Shown piece after piece: positions 13,227 through 20,811 of a stretch of DNA of 21,088 nucleotides. The translations under genes and the position numbers were made by a program. Position 1 is the first letter of the stretch, and each line of letters begins with the position of its first letter. The stretch comes from Candidatus Bathyarchaeota archaeon (GTDB taxonomy: Archaea; Thermoproteota; Bathyarchaeia; Bathyarchaeales; Bathycorpusculaceae). The notes beneath the pieces are model-generated. The model was not told the origin of the DNA. It made no database searches and saw nothing but the letters and a program-made list of their open reading frames with translations. The stretch lies in contig JACUTN010000004.1 in the NCBI GenBank assembly GCA_014859805.1, positions 1-21,088 of the forward strand, written 5' to 3'.

Positions 13227-15303
13227 TTTTTTTTCTCCTCTCTTTTTTTAGTGGGCAATCTGGATTGAAACATAGCATCCATGGGCGTTTTCCTTTTATC
13301 CGAACCTGAACTGTAGGCCAACCGCATCCACGACAGTTCTTTCCAAGCGGTCTAACCGACCCTTTTTGTGGGAGTGGAAATGACGTCTCACATTTCCCTT
13401 TGAAATAGTTTGTACAGCCAATGAAACGTTTACCGGTTTTCCTTGAGTAGAGTATGATGAGCTTGCCTGTGCCACAAACTGGGCATGTGCCAATTATCCT
13501 CTCTTCCAGCCTAGCCCTTTTTATAGCGTTGCTCAACTGTTTGCCAATTATTTTCTCTTTCTCTTTTAACTCCTGTACTGCTGGCTTAAGGATTTCAACG
13601 GTGTCCACTAACACGTTTTCCCTTTTTTCTCTTTTGGCTTGTATCTTATCCATCCGTTCCTCAAGTTCACTTGTCAATTTTATTGAAACAACTGGTGGAC
13701 AATATTTTTCAAGAACTTCGAGAACTTCAAAGCCTAAATTTGTCACCACCATTCTTTCTTCTCGAACATACTTCCTATTGTGAAGTGTCTGTATAATATT
13801 CGCCCTTGTGGCTTTCGTCCCAATTTCAGTTTCTTCCATTTTTCTGAGGAGACTGCCAGGATTATATCGTGGCGGCGGCTTAGTGAATTTATCCTCTGAA
13901 ATCACTTTCTTAACTCTGATTGTTTGTCCTTCTTCTATCGGGGGTAAAAGAACTTCTTCTGATCTCAAGTATGGTTTATAGAAGCGTAGCCAACCTTCCT
14001 TTAACGTTTGTCTTCCCCTCAAGTAGAAGTGGTGCTCATTAACGTTGATGCAGACTTTCATGGTCTGTTTTGTCGCTGGTTCGCTGAAAACAGCCATAAA
14101 TCTTCTTACAACAAGATCGAGAACTTTCTTTTCCGAATCATCTAAATCTCTTTCAGGCAGTTTTCCAGTCGGGTAGATGGCAGGGTGTGCTGGATCTTTC
14201 TTTTTTCCTTCTCTGGGTTTTAATTCTGGTTTTCGGAGAAGCTCTTTTGCGAGCTTTTTGTATTTTGGGACTCTGCTCAGTTTCTTTAATATTGCCTTAT
14301 AGTTTATTTCTGGTGGGAGTTTTTGACTGCTTGTTCTTGGATAGGAGATCAAGGCGTCTAGATAAAGACGTTGAGCGATAAACGATGTGCGTCTCGGCGT
14401 ATAACCAAATAAGCCATAGGCTTCACTTTGCAGAGTACCCAAATCAAAGGGCACAGGCGGGTTCTGCTTGAATCGTTTAACATCGATTTTTTCAACTTGC
14501 CCATTCTTTCTTTTACATGCATTTAAAATCGTGTCTGCTTCGATCTTGATTTCGATTTTCTGTTTCTCGTATTCTGCTTCAAAAACTGACCCGTTTATTT
14601 CGACCTCTGCTTTTATTTCCCAGTAAGGTGTGGGTACAAAACTTCTGATGGATTTCTCCCTTGAAACGAGAAACTTCAAGGTTGGACCTTGCACTCTTCC
14701 CGTGCTTAGAGTAGCATATTTTCCACTCCAATTCCTTGCCGATATCGTTAAGGCTCGTGAAAGGTTTACACCATAAAGCCAATCAACCTCGTGTCTTGTG
14801 CCTCCAGCCTCTATTAGTGCAAAATCCAAGTGCGGGCGCAATTCAGCGTACGATTTCTCCAGTTCCTCCTTGGTAAGGGTGGAATATTTCATACGTTTAG
14901 AGACGTTTTCTTTGTTGCCGCACGCATATTTCAGTATGCAATATCCGATTACGCTTCCTTCAATGTCATAATCACATGCATCAACAAACATGTCAGCGTC
15001 GTTTGCAAGTTTTGAGATAGTCTCAATCCATGTTCGGATTTGTTTTGCTCCTCTTTCAGCAGCATATCTCGGCACCCATCTGAAATTGAAAACTGGATAA
15101 TAATTTCTTCCCTTTCTTTCTTCAGCAACCGTGTATAAATGTCCCAAAGCTGGAACAACAACTATTTCTTTATCTCTTTTAGCTACATAATACGGTACTC
15201 CATTGTCTTCCTTCTTTTCCGCTTTTCCCTTCTCATTGAGAGCTGAAGCTATCCTCTGTGCAGCATCCGGCTTCTCCGTAACAATCAGCGTATACTTTTC
15301 CAT
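13204..15303 (-). CDS. topA: DNA topoisomerase I (type IA, archaeal)
   Basis: The enzyme relaxes negatively supercoiled DNA by passing one strand through a transient 5'-phosphotyrosine break. From ATG 15303 it has 699 residues. The TOPRIM domain shows LIVTEKPDAA (catalytic Glu10) and DACDYDIEGS, with the D-x-D-x-E acidic triad at about 111-115. The toroidal domains follow, with GRVQGPTL near 202-209 and the catalytic Tyr of LISYPRTSSQ at about 321. The C-terminus holds two zinc sites: CPVCGTG paired with GCTNYFKGKC, then CRGCGW paired with CFNPDC. Longer in-frame starts exist (GTG 15324, ATG 15315), but archaeal relatives begin at about MEKYTLIVTEKP. It is the first gene of an overlapping trio with the zinc-finger and OST3/6-like genes. 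TTTTATTTA at about 15361-15369 may be its TATA box. No reverse-gyrase helicase is attached. Confidence 0.94.
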   Translation of the reverse strand: MEKYTLIVTEKPDAAQRIASALNEKGKAEKKEDNGVPYYVAKRDKEIVVVPALGHLYTVAEERKGRNYYPVFNFRWVPRYAAERGAKQIRTWIETISKLANDADMFVDACDYDIEGSVIGYCILKYACGNKENVSKRMKYSTLTKEELEKSYAELRPHLDFALIEAGGTRHEVDWLYGVNLSRALTISARNWSGKYATLSTGRVQGPTLKFLVSREKSIRSFVPTPYWEIKAEVEINGSVFEAEYEKQKIEIKIEADTILNACKRKNGQVEKIDVKRFKQNPPVPFDLGTLQSEAYGLFGYTPRRTSFIAQRLYLDALISYPRTSSQKLPPEINYKAILKKLSRVPKYKKLAKELLRKPELKPREGKKKDPAHPAIYPTGKLPERDLDDSEKKVLDLVVRRFMAVFSEPATKQTMKVCINVNEHHFYLRGRQTLKEGWLRFYKPYLRSEEVLLPPIEEGQTIRVKKVISEDKFTKPPPRYNPGSLLRKMEETEIGTKATRANIIQTLHNRKYVREERMVVTNLGFEVLEVLEKYCPPVVSIKLTSELEERMDKIQAKREKRENVLVDTVEILKPAVQELKEKEKIIGKQLSNAIKRARLEERIIGTCPVCGTGKLIILYSRKTGKRFIGCTNYFKGKCETSFPLPQKGSVRPLGKNCRGCGWPTVQVRIKGKRPWMLCFNPDCPLKKERRKKIEMRNMQ
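13235..13240 (-). promoter_or_regulatory. Shine-Dalgarno site for the zinc-finger gene
   Basis: GAGGAG on the minus strand, eight bases before TTG 13226 and within the 3' end of topA, decides the non-ATG start and supports coupled expression. Confidence 0.65.
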
Positions 15304-15468
15304 CTCAGCACACATTCTGTACACACATTAAGGAACGACTTCTCACAATTAAACTTCGTAAATAAAATTTAAAGTTTCTGTGAAAGCAAAAGGCGACTTC
15401 CTATATTAGCAACCAATAAATACGTCATGATCGTTTACTTCATTCACTGTTAAATGGAGTGTAACGCC

Positions 15469-15633
15469 GTGCCCCAACGTGTTATATGTCAAAAATGTGG
15501 CTACGTATTATATGACGAGGCTGATCTTAAGCCGCCAGACGAAATCTTACATCAATACAATGGGAAATGCCCTAAATGCGGCAAAAAACTTGCGCTCGTA
15601 CCATTAGATGTTGAAGTGAAACCTGCAAAATAA
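15469..15633 (+). CDS. Small zinc-ribbon protein
   Basis: A 54-residue reading frame from GTG 15469 gives a compact zinc ribbon: VICQKCGYVLYD with CxxC near residues 7-10, a short linker with ADLKPPDEILHQYNG, CPKCGKKL with the second CxxC, and a tail PLDVEVKPAK. The pattern is conserved in form with small archaeal zinc ribbons that I recall from Bathyarchaeota-like genomes; function is unknown. GGAGTG at 15456-15461 is seven bases before the GTG and decides it; an in-frame ATG at 15454 would give five more residues but overlaps that site. AATAAATA at about 15414-15421 may be the TATA box. The GcvT-family gene starts 16 bp after the stop, so they are likely cotranscribed. Confidence 0.75.
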   Translation: MPQRVICQKCGYVLYDEADLKPPDEILHQYNGKCPKCGKKLALVPLDVEVKPAK

Positions 15634-15649
15634 TCTGAGGAAGAGGAAT

Positions 15650-16795
15650 TTGACAGAGAAAAAAGGTGGAATCCAACTTTATAGAGTGCACAAGAAAACG
15701 GCGAAAACAACTGTTTTTGCTGGTTTTGAAATGCCCTTATGGTATAAGGGAATAATCCCGGAGCATTTGACGGTCAGAAACAGTGTTGGCATCTTCGACA
15801 TTTCGCATATGGGTCGTGTTTTAATCACTGGTGAAGACTCCGAAAACCTCCTAAATTACGTAATAACAAACGATATTTCCGTGGTACTACCTAATGGTGC
15901 TCAATATTCAGTTATGTGCAATGTAAATGGTGGTATAATAGACGATTTTGTTGTATACCGGTTAGAGACGGAAAAGTTTCTGGTGGTCTTCAATGCGGGT
16001 AACAGAGAAAAAGATTATAATTGGATAATTAAAAACGCTGAAGGCTTTGATGTAAAAATCGAAGATGTTTCGGATAATGTAGCAATGTTCGCGGTTCAGG
16101 GTCCAAACGCTGAAAAGACTCTTCAAAAAATTTCTGCAGCAGATTTAAGCAAAATTGGAAGATTCAAGTGCCGAAATTCACGTTTAACGGACGTGGAAGT
16201 TGTCATCTCTAGGACTGGATATACTGGTGAAGATGGCTTTGAAGTCTTCGTATGGAACACCTCATCAACGAAACCTGACAACGCAGTGAAGTTATGGAAC
16301 GCCATTCTTGAGGCTGGTAAATCCTTTCGAATAGAACCCTGCGGCTTGGGGGCAAGAGATACGTTAAGGCTTGAAGCGGGGATGTGCCTTTATGGAAATG
16401 ACATTGACGAAAGCACAACTCCTCTGGAAGCAAGGTTAAACTTCGTTGTGAAATTCCAGAAAGAAAATTTCATAGGGAAGGATGCATTGCTGAAACAGAA
16501 AAAAGAGGGAATTAAACGTAAACGCGTTGGAATACAGATGATAGAGCGGGGCGTACCTCGACAAGGATTCGAAGTTTATGACGACAAAAACGAAAAAACA
16601 GGATGCATAACAAGTGGAACATTTTCACCATTACTTAAATATGGCATAGGAATGGCTTATATTCAGGCAGCTCAAGCTCAGAAAGGGAACTTCGTAAACG
16701 TTAAGATACGCAACAGATTAGCAAAAGGCAAGATCGTGTCATTTCCATTTTATGACGCTGAAAAATACGGTTATAAGAGGAAAACTATAACATGA
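15650..16795 (+). CDS. gcvT: GcvT-family aminomethyltransferase (glycine cleavage T protein)
   Basis: T protein takes the aminomethyl group from lipoylated H protein, releases ammonia and passes the one-carbon unit to tetrahydrofolate or tetrahydromethanopterin. The 381-residue protein aligns with the family from end to end. It has VFAGFEMPLWYKGIIPEHLT at 23-42, GIFDISHMGRVLITG near 48-62, and YSVMCNVNGGIIDDFVVYRL near 85-104, where the Asp lies in the folate-binding region. RTGYTGEDGFEVF lies near 187-199, followed by CGLGARDTLRLEAGMCLYGN near 231-250, TTPLEARL, and a C-terminal barrel with SGTFSPLLKYGIGMAYI. The start is TTG 15650 with GAGG nine bases upstream; GTG 15686 would cut the conserved N-terminus. 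No gcvH or gcvP lies in the window, so it is not part of a local glycine-cleavage operon. Confidence 0.9.
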   Translation: MTEKKGGIQLYRVHKKTAKTTVFAGFEMPLWYKGIIPEHLTVRNSVGIFDISHMGRVLITGEDSENLLNYVITNDISVVLPNGAQYSVMCNVNGGIIDDFVVYRLETEKFLVVFNAGNREKDYNWIIKNAEGFDVKIEDVSDNVAMFAVQGPNAEKTLQKISAADLSKIGRFKCRNSRLTDVEVVISRTGYTGEDGFEVFVWNTSSTKPDNAVKLWNAILEAGKSFRIEPCGLGARDTLRLEAGMCLYGNDIDESTTPLEARLNFVVKFQKENFIGKDALLKQKKEGIKRKRVGIQMIERGVPRQGFEVYDDKNEKTGCITSGTFSPLLKYGIGMAYIQAAQAQKGNFVNVKIRNRLAKGKIVSFPFYDAEKYGYKRKTIT

Positions 16796-16860
16796 AAAAC
16801 CGCTAATCAACCATAAGAGAAATAAAACACCTCAATAATCTGTGTTAAAGAGATGATCAA

Positions 16861-19062
16861 ATGAGGATCAGAAAACTCCTGTCGAAGGAACGCGTTGTCA
16901 ACAGTCTAAAAAGTTTAGGAAAGCTCCGCATCAAAGTGAGCCATGGCTCCCTGCTAACTTTTTCAGCTCTGGTGCTTATACTCTTCATAGCTTTTACAAT
17001 ACGTCTATTTCCTTTACGCTGGGAAATCGACCCGGAAGTAGGCTCTATACATTTACACCTGTCAGAATTCGACCCATACTTTCAATACCGGTTCACTGAA
17101 TACATGGTAAAAAACGGTTTTATTTCATGGGCTTGGCCTACACAATGGGTTGACACTCAAAGGTGGTACCCAAGCGGAATAAATATCGCGACAGCGGGAC
17201 TTCCGGGATTGCCACTAGCAGCGGCATTTCTATATACCATGATCTCAGCGTTAGGTGTCAATGTCGGTTTAATGGATTTCTGCGCGATTTGGCCAGCCAT
17301 TATGGGCGCGCTTGCTTGCTTAGTGATTTATTTTCTGGGGAAGGACATAGGGGGAAAATCGGTGGGACTATTTGCGGCTCTCTTTTTAGCTTTGAGTCCT
17401 TCCTACATTCAGCGAACTCAGATCGGATTCTTCGACGATGAAACGACAGGCATATTGGCTCTTGTGCTTTTTATGTTTCTGTTTTTGAGGGCAATAGACA
17501 GAGATAGGTCATTGAATTCAAGCATGAAATATTCGCTTGCGTCGGGTATAGTCTTAGGATATTTCTGTTCCGGATGGGGTGTCGCATATTATGCAATCGG
17601 CATCACGGTTCTTTTCGTTTTTCTGTCAGTGCTGCTTAAGAGATATACACAACGCCTTTTGCTATCCTACAGTTTAGCTTTTGGATTCGGTTTGTTCATC
17701 GCAACATGCGTCCCGAAGCTTACGACAACTTATTTGACTACAGGCGTCGTTTTGCCAGTTGCTGGTGTGTTTATACTGCTGTGTTTTTGTGAAGCTTTTC
17801 GTGCCTTAACCTCAGCAAAATGGAGAACGATATTCATTGTCATTTTGCTCGCCGTGTTAGTTGGTGGTTTTTCCGTTCTTTGGCAGTTTGGCTACATGCG
17901 GGGTATAGGTGGAAAGTTTATTTCGGTTATAAATCCGCTGTTCCGAGCTGGGTTTCCGCTTATAGAGTCTGTGGCTGAGCATAGAATTTCGGCTTGGGGG
18001 TCCATGTACTATGATCTTGGAATAGTGATAATCTTCTTCCTAGCTGGCCTTTTCTTTATATTGAGAGATCTTAACGATAAAAACTTGTTTCTCTTAATTT
18101 TTGGTTTAACATCTCTATACTTTGCTTGTTCCATGGTGCGTCTACTTGTGATTTTGGCTCCTGCATTTGGTCTCTTGGCGGCCATTGGAATAACACGGAT
18201 ATTGAAACCATTCAACACTTTACTAAAGGAACCGCCAAAAATCAGTGTGAAAAAGAAGTATGCTTTACAACCTATCGGGAAGGAATTCAGCGGTTCTGCC
18301 ATATTTCTGATTTTCCTTATTCTTATGACGAATTTTGCTTTTCCAATGCCCAAAGTGTATAGGCAAGCTTGGACTCCAGTCACTATCAGTGCTGGTAGTC
18401 TTCCCATCGTGCCTGCCGAGCCTGTACATGAATGGCTAGACATGTTGAACTGGGTTCAAAGCAATCTCGAAGGGACTACTGTTGTGTGTAGCTGGTGGGA
18501 CTATGGGTATTGGTTAACAATCGTGGGTAACGTGACAACGTTGGCTGACAATGCTACGATAAATACGACACAGATACAAAATATTGGTTTCATTTTTATG
18601 GCTAACGAAACACAAGCATTAGAAATGTTAAAACTATATGATGCAAAATATATCCTCGTTTTCACAACTTTTGACACCAACGGACGCTGGATTGGCTATG
18701 GCGACGAAGGAAAATGGATGTGGATGGCACGCATTTCAGGGAAAGCAAGTGAGCGATTGCAATCGTCATGGACTGATGAATCAGCGTTCGGGGAGTATAA
18801 TTCCACTAGGCGTGCATGGGATTGGAACCATCTGGGAATGAACTCAACTATTTACAAGTTAATGGCTTGGGGAAAACACCGCTGGTGTGAAGGCAAAGTG
18901 AGAGATCCTGAGGAGGACGAATGGATGAGGAACGGTCTAAGTGTTGCAGATATCGAGCCTAAATATTTTAAGGAGGCGTATTTCGCGGGATTAGATGCGG
19001 GACAAGAGTATGGCGGTATAGTCCCGCTGATATGCCTTTACAAAATCGACTATCCAAGTTGA
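16861..19062 (+). CDS. aglB: Oligosaccharyltransferase catalytic subunit AglB/STT3
   Basis: AglB moves a lipid-linked glycan to Asn in N-x-S/T sequons on the outer membrane face. The 733-residue protein has a basic N-terminal tail, a first membrane helix at about 31-50, about a dozen further helices to residue about 500, and a C-terminal soluble domain. The external loop after helix 1 holds the first acidic motif EFDPYFQYR at 69-77 (Asp71). GFFDDETTG at 189-197 supplies the second acidic motif. ESVAEHR near 369 matches the SVSE-type loop. WWDYGYW at 545-551 is the sequon-binding WWDxG. The stretch GNVTTLADNATINTTQIQNI, followed by an A-x-E-x-L-x-L-Y-D-A-K-Y-I segment, strongly recalls eukaryotic STT3, as does MWMARIS downstream. 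The ATG has GAGATGATC upstream. The GT4 gene begins 15 bp after the stop, probably in the same transcript. Confidence 0.94.
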   Translation: MRIRKLLSKERVVNSLKSLGKLRIKVSHGSLLTFSALVLILFIAFTIRLFPLRWEIDPEVGSIHLHLSEFDPYFQYRFTEYMVKNGFISWAWPTQWVDTQRWYPSGINIATAGLPGLPLAAAFLYTMISALGVNVGLMDFCAIWPAIMGALACLVIYFLGKDIGGKSVGLFAALFLALSPSYIQRTQIGFFDDETTGILALVLFMFLFLRAIDRDRSLNSSMKYSLASGIVLGYFCSGWGVAYYAIGITVLFVFLSVLLKRYTQRLLLSYSLAFGFGLFIATCVPKLTTTYLTTGVVLPVAGVFILLCFCEAFRALTSAKWRTIFIVILLAVLVGGFSVLWQFGYMRGIGGKFISVINPLFRAGFPLIESVAEHRISAWGSMYYDLGIVIIFFLAGLFFILRDLNDKNLFLLIFGLTSLYFACSMVRLLVILAPAFGLLAAIGITRILKPFNTLLKEPPKISVKKKYALQPIGKEFSGSAIFLIFLILMTNFAFPMPKVYRQAWTPVTISAGSLPIVPAEPVHEWLDMLNWVQSNLEGTTVVCSWWDYGYWLTIVGNVTTLADNATINTTQIQNIGFIFMANETQALEMLKLYDAKYILVFTTFDTNGRWIGYGDEGKWMWMARISGKASERLQSSWTDESAFGEYNSTRRAWDWNHLGMNSTIYKLMAWGKHRWCEGKVRDPEEDEWMRNGLSVADIEPKYFKEAYFAGLDAGQEYGGIVPLICLYKIDYPS

Positions 19063-19077
19063 CAAGGGAGAGATAGG

Positions 19078-19953
19078 TTGTTTCCGAAAGCTCGCGATTA
19101 TCATAAGTCAAATAAACCTTTAGTTCCGAATGGTTTAGGTGTGATTTATGTTTTAGTTAGCGCGACTTATCTTTTCTTATTGTATTGGTTTGAATTAGCA
19201 GACATTGAGGCTTCTAACAATGTTTCTCCAGCTTTAACTTTGGCTGTCTGCATATTATTTGGGGGTTTCATGGGTTTGCTTGATGATTGGATGGATTTGA
19301 GGTGGCGTTATAAGGCTTTCTTTCCGTTAATAGCTGCAATACCGCTCATTTCGCTAGCCTACTGGCTTGGACTGCGCACATCTATAACAATACCGATTTT
19401 CGGAGCTATAGATTTTGGCGTTTACTACTATTTCATAGTTCTTCCGTTGATTGTGACCGTAACTACTAACACTGTGAATCAGCTTGGGGGATTGAACGGT
19501 TTGGAAACAATCTGTCCAGCGATAATCATAATGGCGATGATGGCTATCTCAGGATCAAATGTGATTCTATTATGCGTTCCATTGATCGTGTGGCTTTTAC
19601 TAGCTTTTCTTAATTTCCAAGGCAAAATCTTCGTTGGCAATACTGGATCTTTTGCCATTGGAATGACGTTAGCTGCTTTTGCAATTATTTCAGATTTGAA
19701 ATCTAGTTTGCTAATTTCACTTTTGCCATACATTTTTAATTCTGCACTGATTTTGTTGAGTTATTTCTTTTTTAGAACGAGGGCGAGTGTTTCCTTTGAT
19801 GGAGAAAAACTGGTTTCAGATCATAGAAGGAGTTTAGTTACGATTATAACTTACAATCGTCCTTTAAGTGAACGCCAAGTAGTTGCAATAATTTCGCTTT
19901 TGGTCGCAGCTTCAACTTCTGCTGCTTTGATTTTTCAATGGTTATTGTTGTAG
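19078..19953 (+). CDS. GT4 polyprenyl-phosphate sugar-1-phosphate transferase (AglH/ALG7/MraY-like)
   Basis: Members of this family transfer GlcNAc-1-phosphate or a similar group from a UDP-sugar to dolichyl or undecaprenyl phosphate, the first committed step of lipid-linked glycan assembly. This would feed AglB, encoded just upstream. Seen in 291 residues: DYHKSNKPLVPNGLG at 7-21, GGFMGLLDDWMDLRWRYKAF at 62-81 with the catalytic Asp pair 69-70, NTVNQLGGLNGLE at 131-143, GKIFVGNTGSFAIG at 182-195, and DHRRSLVTIITYNRPLSERQ near 248-267. About eight to nine membrane helices are predicted. The protein starts directly at the first cytoplasmic motif and lacks the usual first membrane helix; an in-frame stop at 19060 rules out an upstream start. 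The start is TTG with GGGAG seven bases upstream. At the GDxGS motif residue 188 is Asn rather than Asp. Confidence 0.83.
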   Translation: MFPKARDYHKSNKPLVPNGLGVIYVLVSATYLFLLYWFELADIEASNNVSPALTLAVCILFGGFMGLLDDWMDLRWRYKAFFPLIAAIPLISLAYWLGLRTSITIPIFGAIDFGVYYYFIVLPLIVTVTTNTVNQLGGLNGLETICPAIIIMAMMAISGSNVILLCVPLIVWLLLAFLNFQGKIFVGNTGSFAIGMTLAAFAIISDLKSSLLISLLPYIFNSALILLSYFFFRTRASVSFDGEKLVSDHRRSLVTIITYNRPLSERQVVAIISLLVAASTSAALIFQWLLL

Positions 19954-19966
19954 CGTTTTTACGTGA

Positions 19967-19995
19967 TTGTGTGAGTATCATAGTGTTACACACAA
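19967..19995 (+). other. Hairpin-forming inverted repeat after the GT4 gene
   Basis: TTGTGTG at 19967-19973 and CACACAA at 19989-19995 form a perfect 7-bp stem with a 15-nt loop, 14 bp after the stop. The following bases are A-rich, not T-rich, so it is not a classical terminator for rightward genes. It might stabilise the 3' end or be chance. Confidence 0.35.
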
Positions 19996-20099
19996 AAAGG
20001 CAAAAATTGGTTGAAAGGCAAGGCTTAATACGGAGGTTGCTGGAGAACTAGTTTCCGTGCGCGATTAGTTAATGTGGGGAATCAGTTATTTGCCCAACA

Positions 20100-20699
20100 T
20101 TGAATATCCCAAATGTTTCGGTTGCAGTAGACATCACTAGTATAGCAGGTGTCAGACTGAGCGTCAAAGGCGGTACTGGAGCTTTTAATTTCGATGTAAA
20201 GGGAAAGCTAGAGGAGAAAGAACGCAGAAGTCAAATGGTTATTGTGAATTTTAGTCTATTTCTAACAACTAAACCGAGTGTTGTTAAGTTCGAGGTTGAA
20301 GGTACTGCAACTTTAACTGGTAAAGACGAAGAAATAAGCAAGATGTTAGAGGTTGACCCTGAAATAAAAGTGCCTTACGTTTTCCAGGAGGTTTATCAAA
20401 ACGCGTTTGCAGCCATGTATCTGTTGTCAACTATTTTGAAGGCGCCTCCACCTCCGCACAATTTATTCCCTCGTTCTCAAACGCAAGGAATAGCCACAGA
20501 GGATGTTGATGTAGAATCAATAGTCGGGGAAGTAGTAGTAGATCAAGTTGAAGAAAGAACTGAAGAGCCACCAAGCATGGAAAGCGGGGGAGCAACAACA
20601 GAAGTGCCTGAAACACCCACAAGAGATGTTAATGTGGAACCGAGAGCAGAAGAACGCGTTGAAAGAAGAACTGAAGGTTTGGCAGACACGGAAGGTTGA
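20100..20699 (+). CDS. Conserved archaeal protein, SecB-like core with acidic low-complexity tail (putative)
   Basis: The 199-residue protein has two parts. Residues 1-120 alternate beta strands (VSVAVDITSIAGVRLSV, VIVNFSLFLTTKPSVVKFEV) and end in a helix region VPYVFQEVYQNAFAAMYLLS and then LKAPPPPHNL. The order 'strands, PY/PF-x-x-x-x-x-Y-x-x, small-residue helix, PP-x-N-L' resembles SecB-type export chaperones (PYARE...FPPLNL) and is common in archaeal proteins I cannot name. The chaperone role is only suggested. Residues 121-199 are acidic and repetitive: DVDVE...EERTEE, then DVNVE...EERVERRTEG, a degenerate duplication of about 120 nt. Start: TTG 20100, after an in-frame stop at 20070. 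A GGGGA at 20076-20080 is too distant for a normal ribosome-binding site, so leaderless initiation from a TAGTTAAT near 20066-20073 is possible. Confidence 0.5.
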   Translation: MNIPNVSVAVDITSIAGVRLSVKGGTGAFNFDVKGKLEEKERRSQMVIVNFSLFLTTKPSVVKFEVEGTATLTGKDEEISKMLEVDPEIKVPYVFQEVYQNAFAAMYLLSTILKAPPPPHNLFPRSQTQGIATEDVDVESIVGEVVVDQVEERTEEPPSMESGGATTEVPETPTRDVNVEPRAEERVERRTEGLADTEG

Positions 20700-20711
20700 G
20701 GTTTCCATAGC

Positions 20712-20722
20712 AACATTTATAA
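20712..20722 (+). promoter_or_regulatory. TATA-like element upstream of the queT leader
   Basis: AACATTTATAATC holds a good TATA core, TTTATAA at about 20716-20722. It predicts transcription from about 20745, leaving a leader of roughly 67 nt before the TTG of the QueT-like gene. A second TATA-like ATATAAA at 20781-20787 would give a leaderless mRNA instead. Confidence 0.45.
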
Positions 20723-20749
20723 TCTGAAATCCGTGTGATACATTTTGTT

Positions 20750-20805
20750 GGCGGGTGAGTGGGCCTCCATCCGTTCCGCCATATAAACCCCGGAGTAGGA
20801 GGTGA
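20750..20805 (+). promoter_or_regulatory. Structured 5' leader of the queT-like gene (riboswitch candidate)
   Basis: GGCGG at 20750-20754 pairs perfectly with CCGCC at 20776-20780. Inside, TGG at 20760-20762 pairs with CCA at 20767-20769, extended by GA with TC across a bulge. The inner loop carries CCTCC at 20764-20768, complementary to GGAGG of the Shine-Dalgarno GGAGGTGA at 20798-20805. GGGT at 20753-20756 could pair with ACCC at 20787-20790 as a pseudoknot. Together these give mutually exclusive folds that hide or free the ribosome-binding site. QueT-family genes in Firmicutes are controlled by preQ1 riboswitches, but I do not recognise a known preQ1 class consensus here. A 16-codon frame from GTG 20755 ending in TGA 20803-20805 could alternatively be a leader peptide. 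Confidence 0.4.
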
Positions 20806-20811
20806 AGAGAT

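Noticed and set aside
18009..18443. 144-codon minus-strand frame inside aglB
   Set aside because: Antisense to membrane helices of AglB; composition is that of a shadow frame.
19967..19995. Inverted repeat after the GT4 gene as an intrinsic terminator
   Set aside because: It is followed by A residues, not a T-tract, in the direction of transcription.
20750..20805. queT leader as a known preQ1-II (COG4708) riboswitch
   Set aside because: The hairpin and Shine-Dalgarno layout are suggestive, but the conserved class II sequence blocks as I know them are not present; kept as an unclassified candidate.
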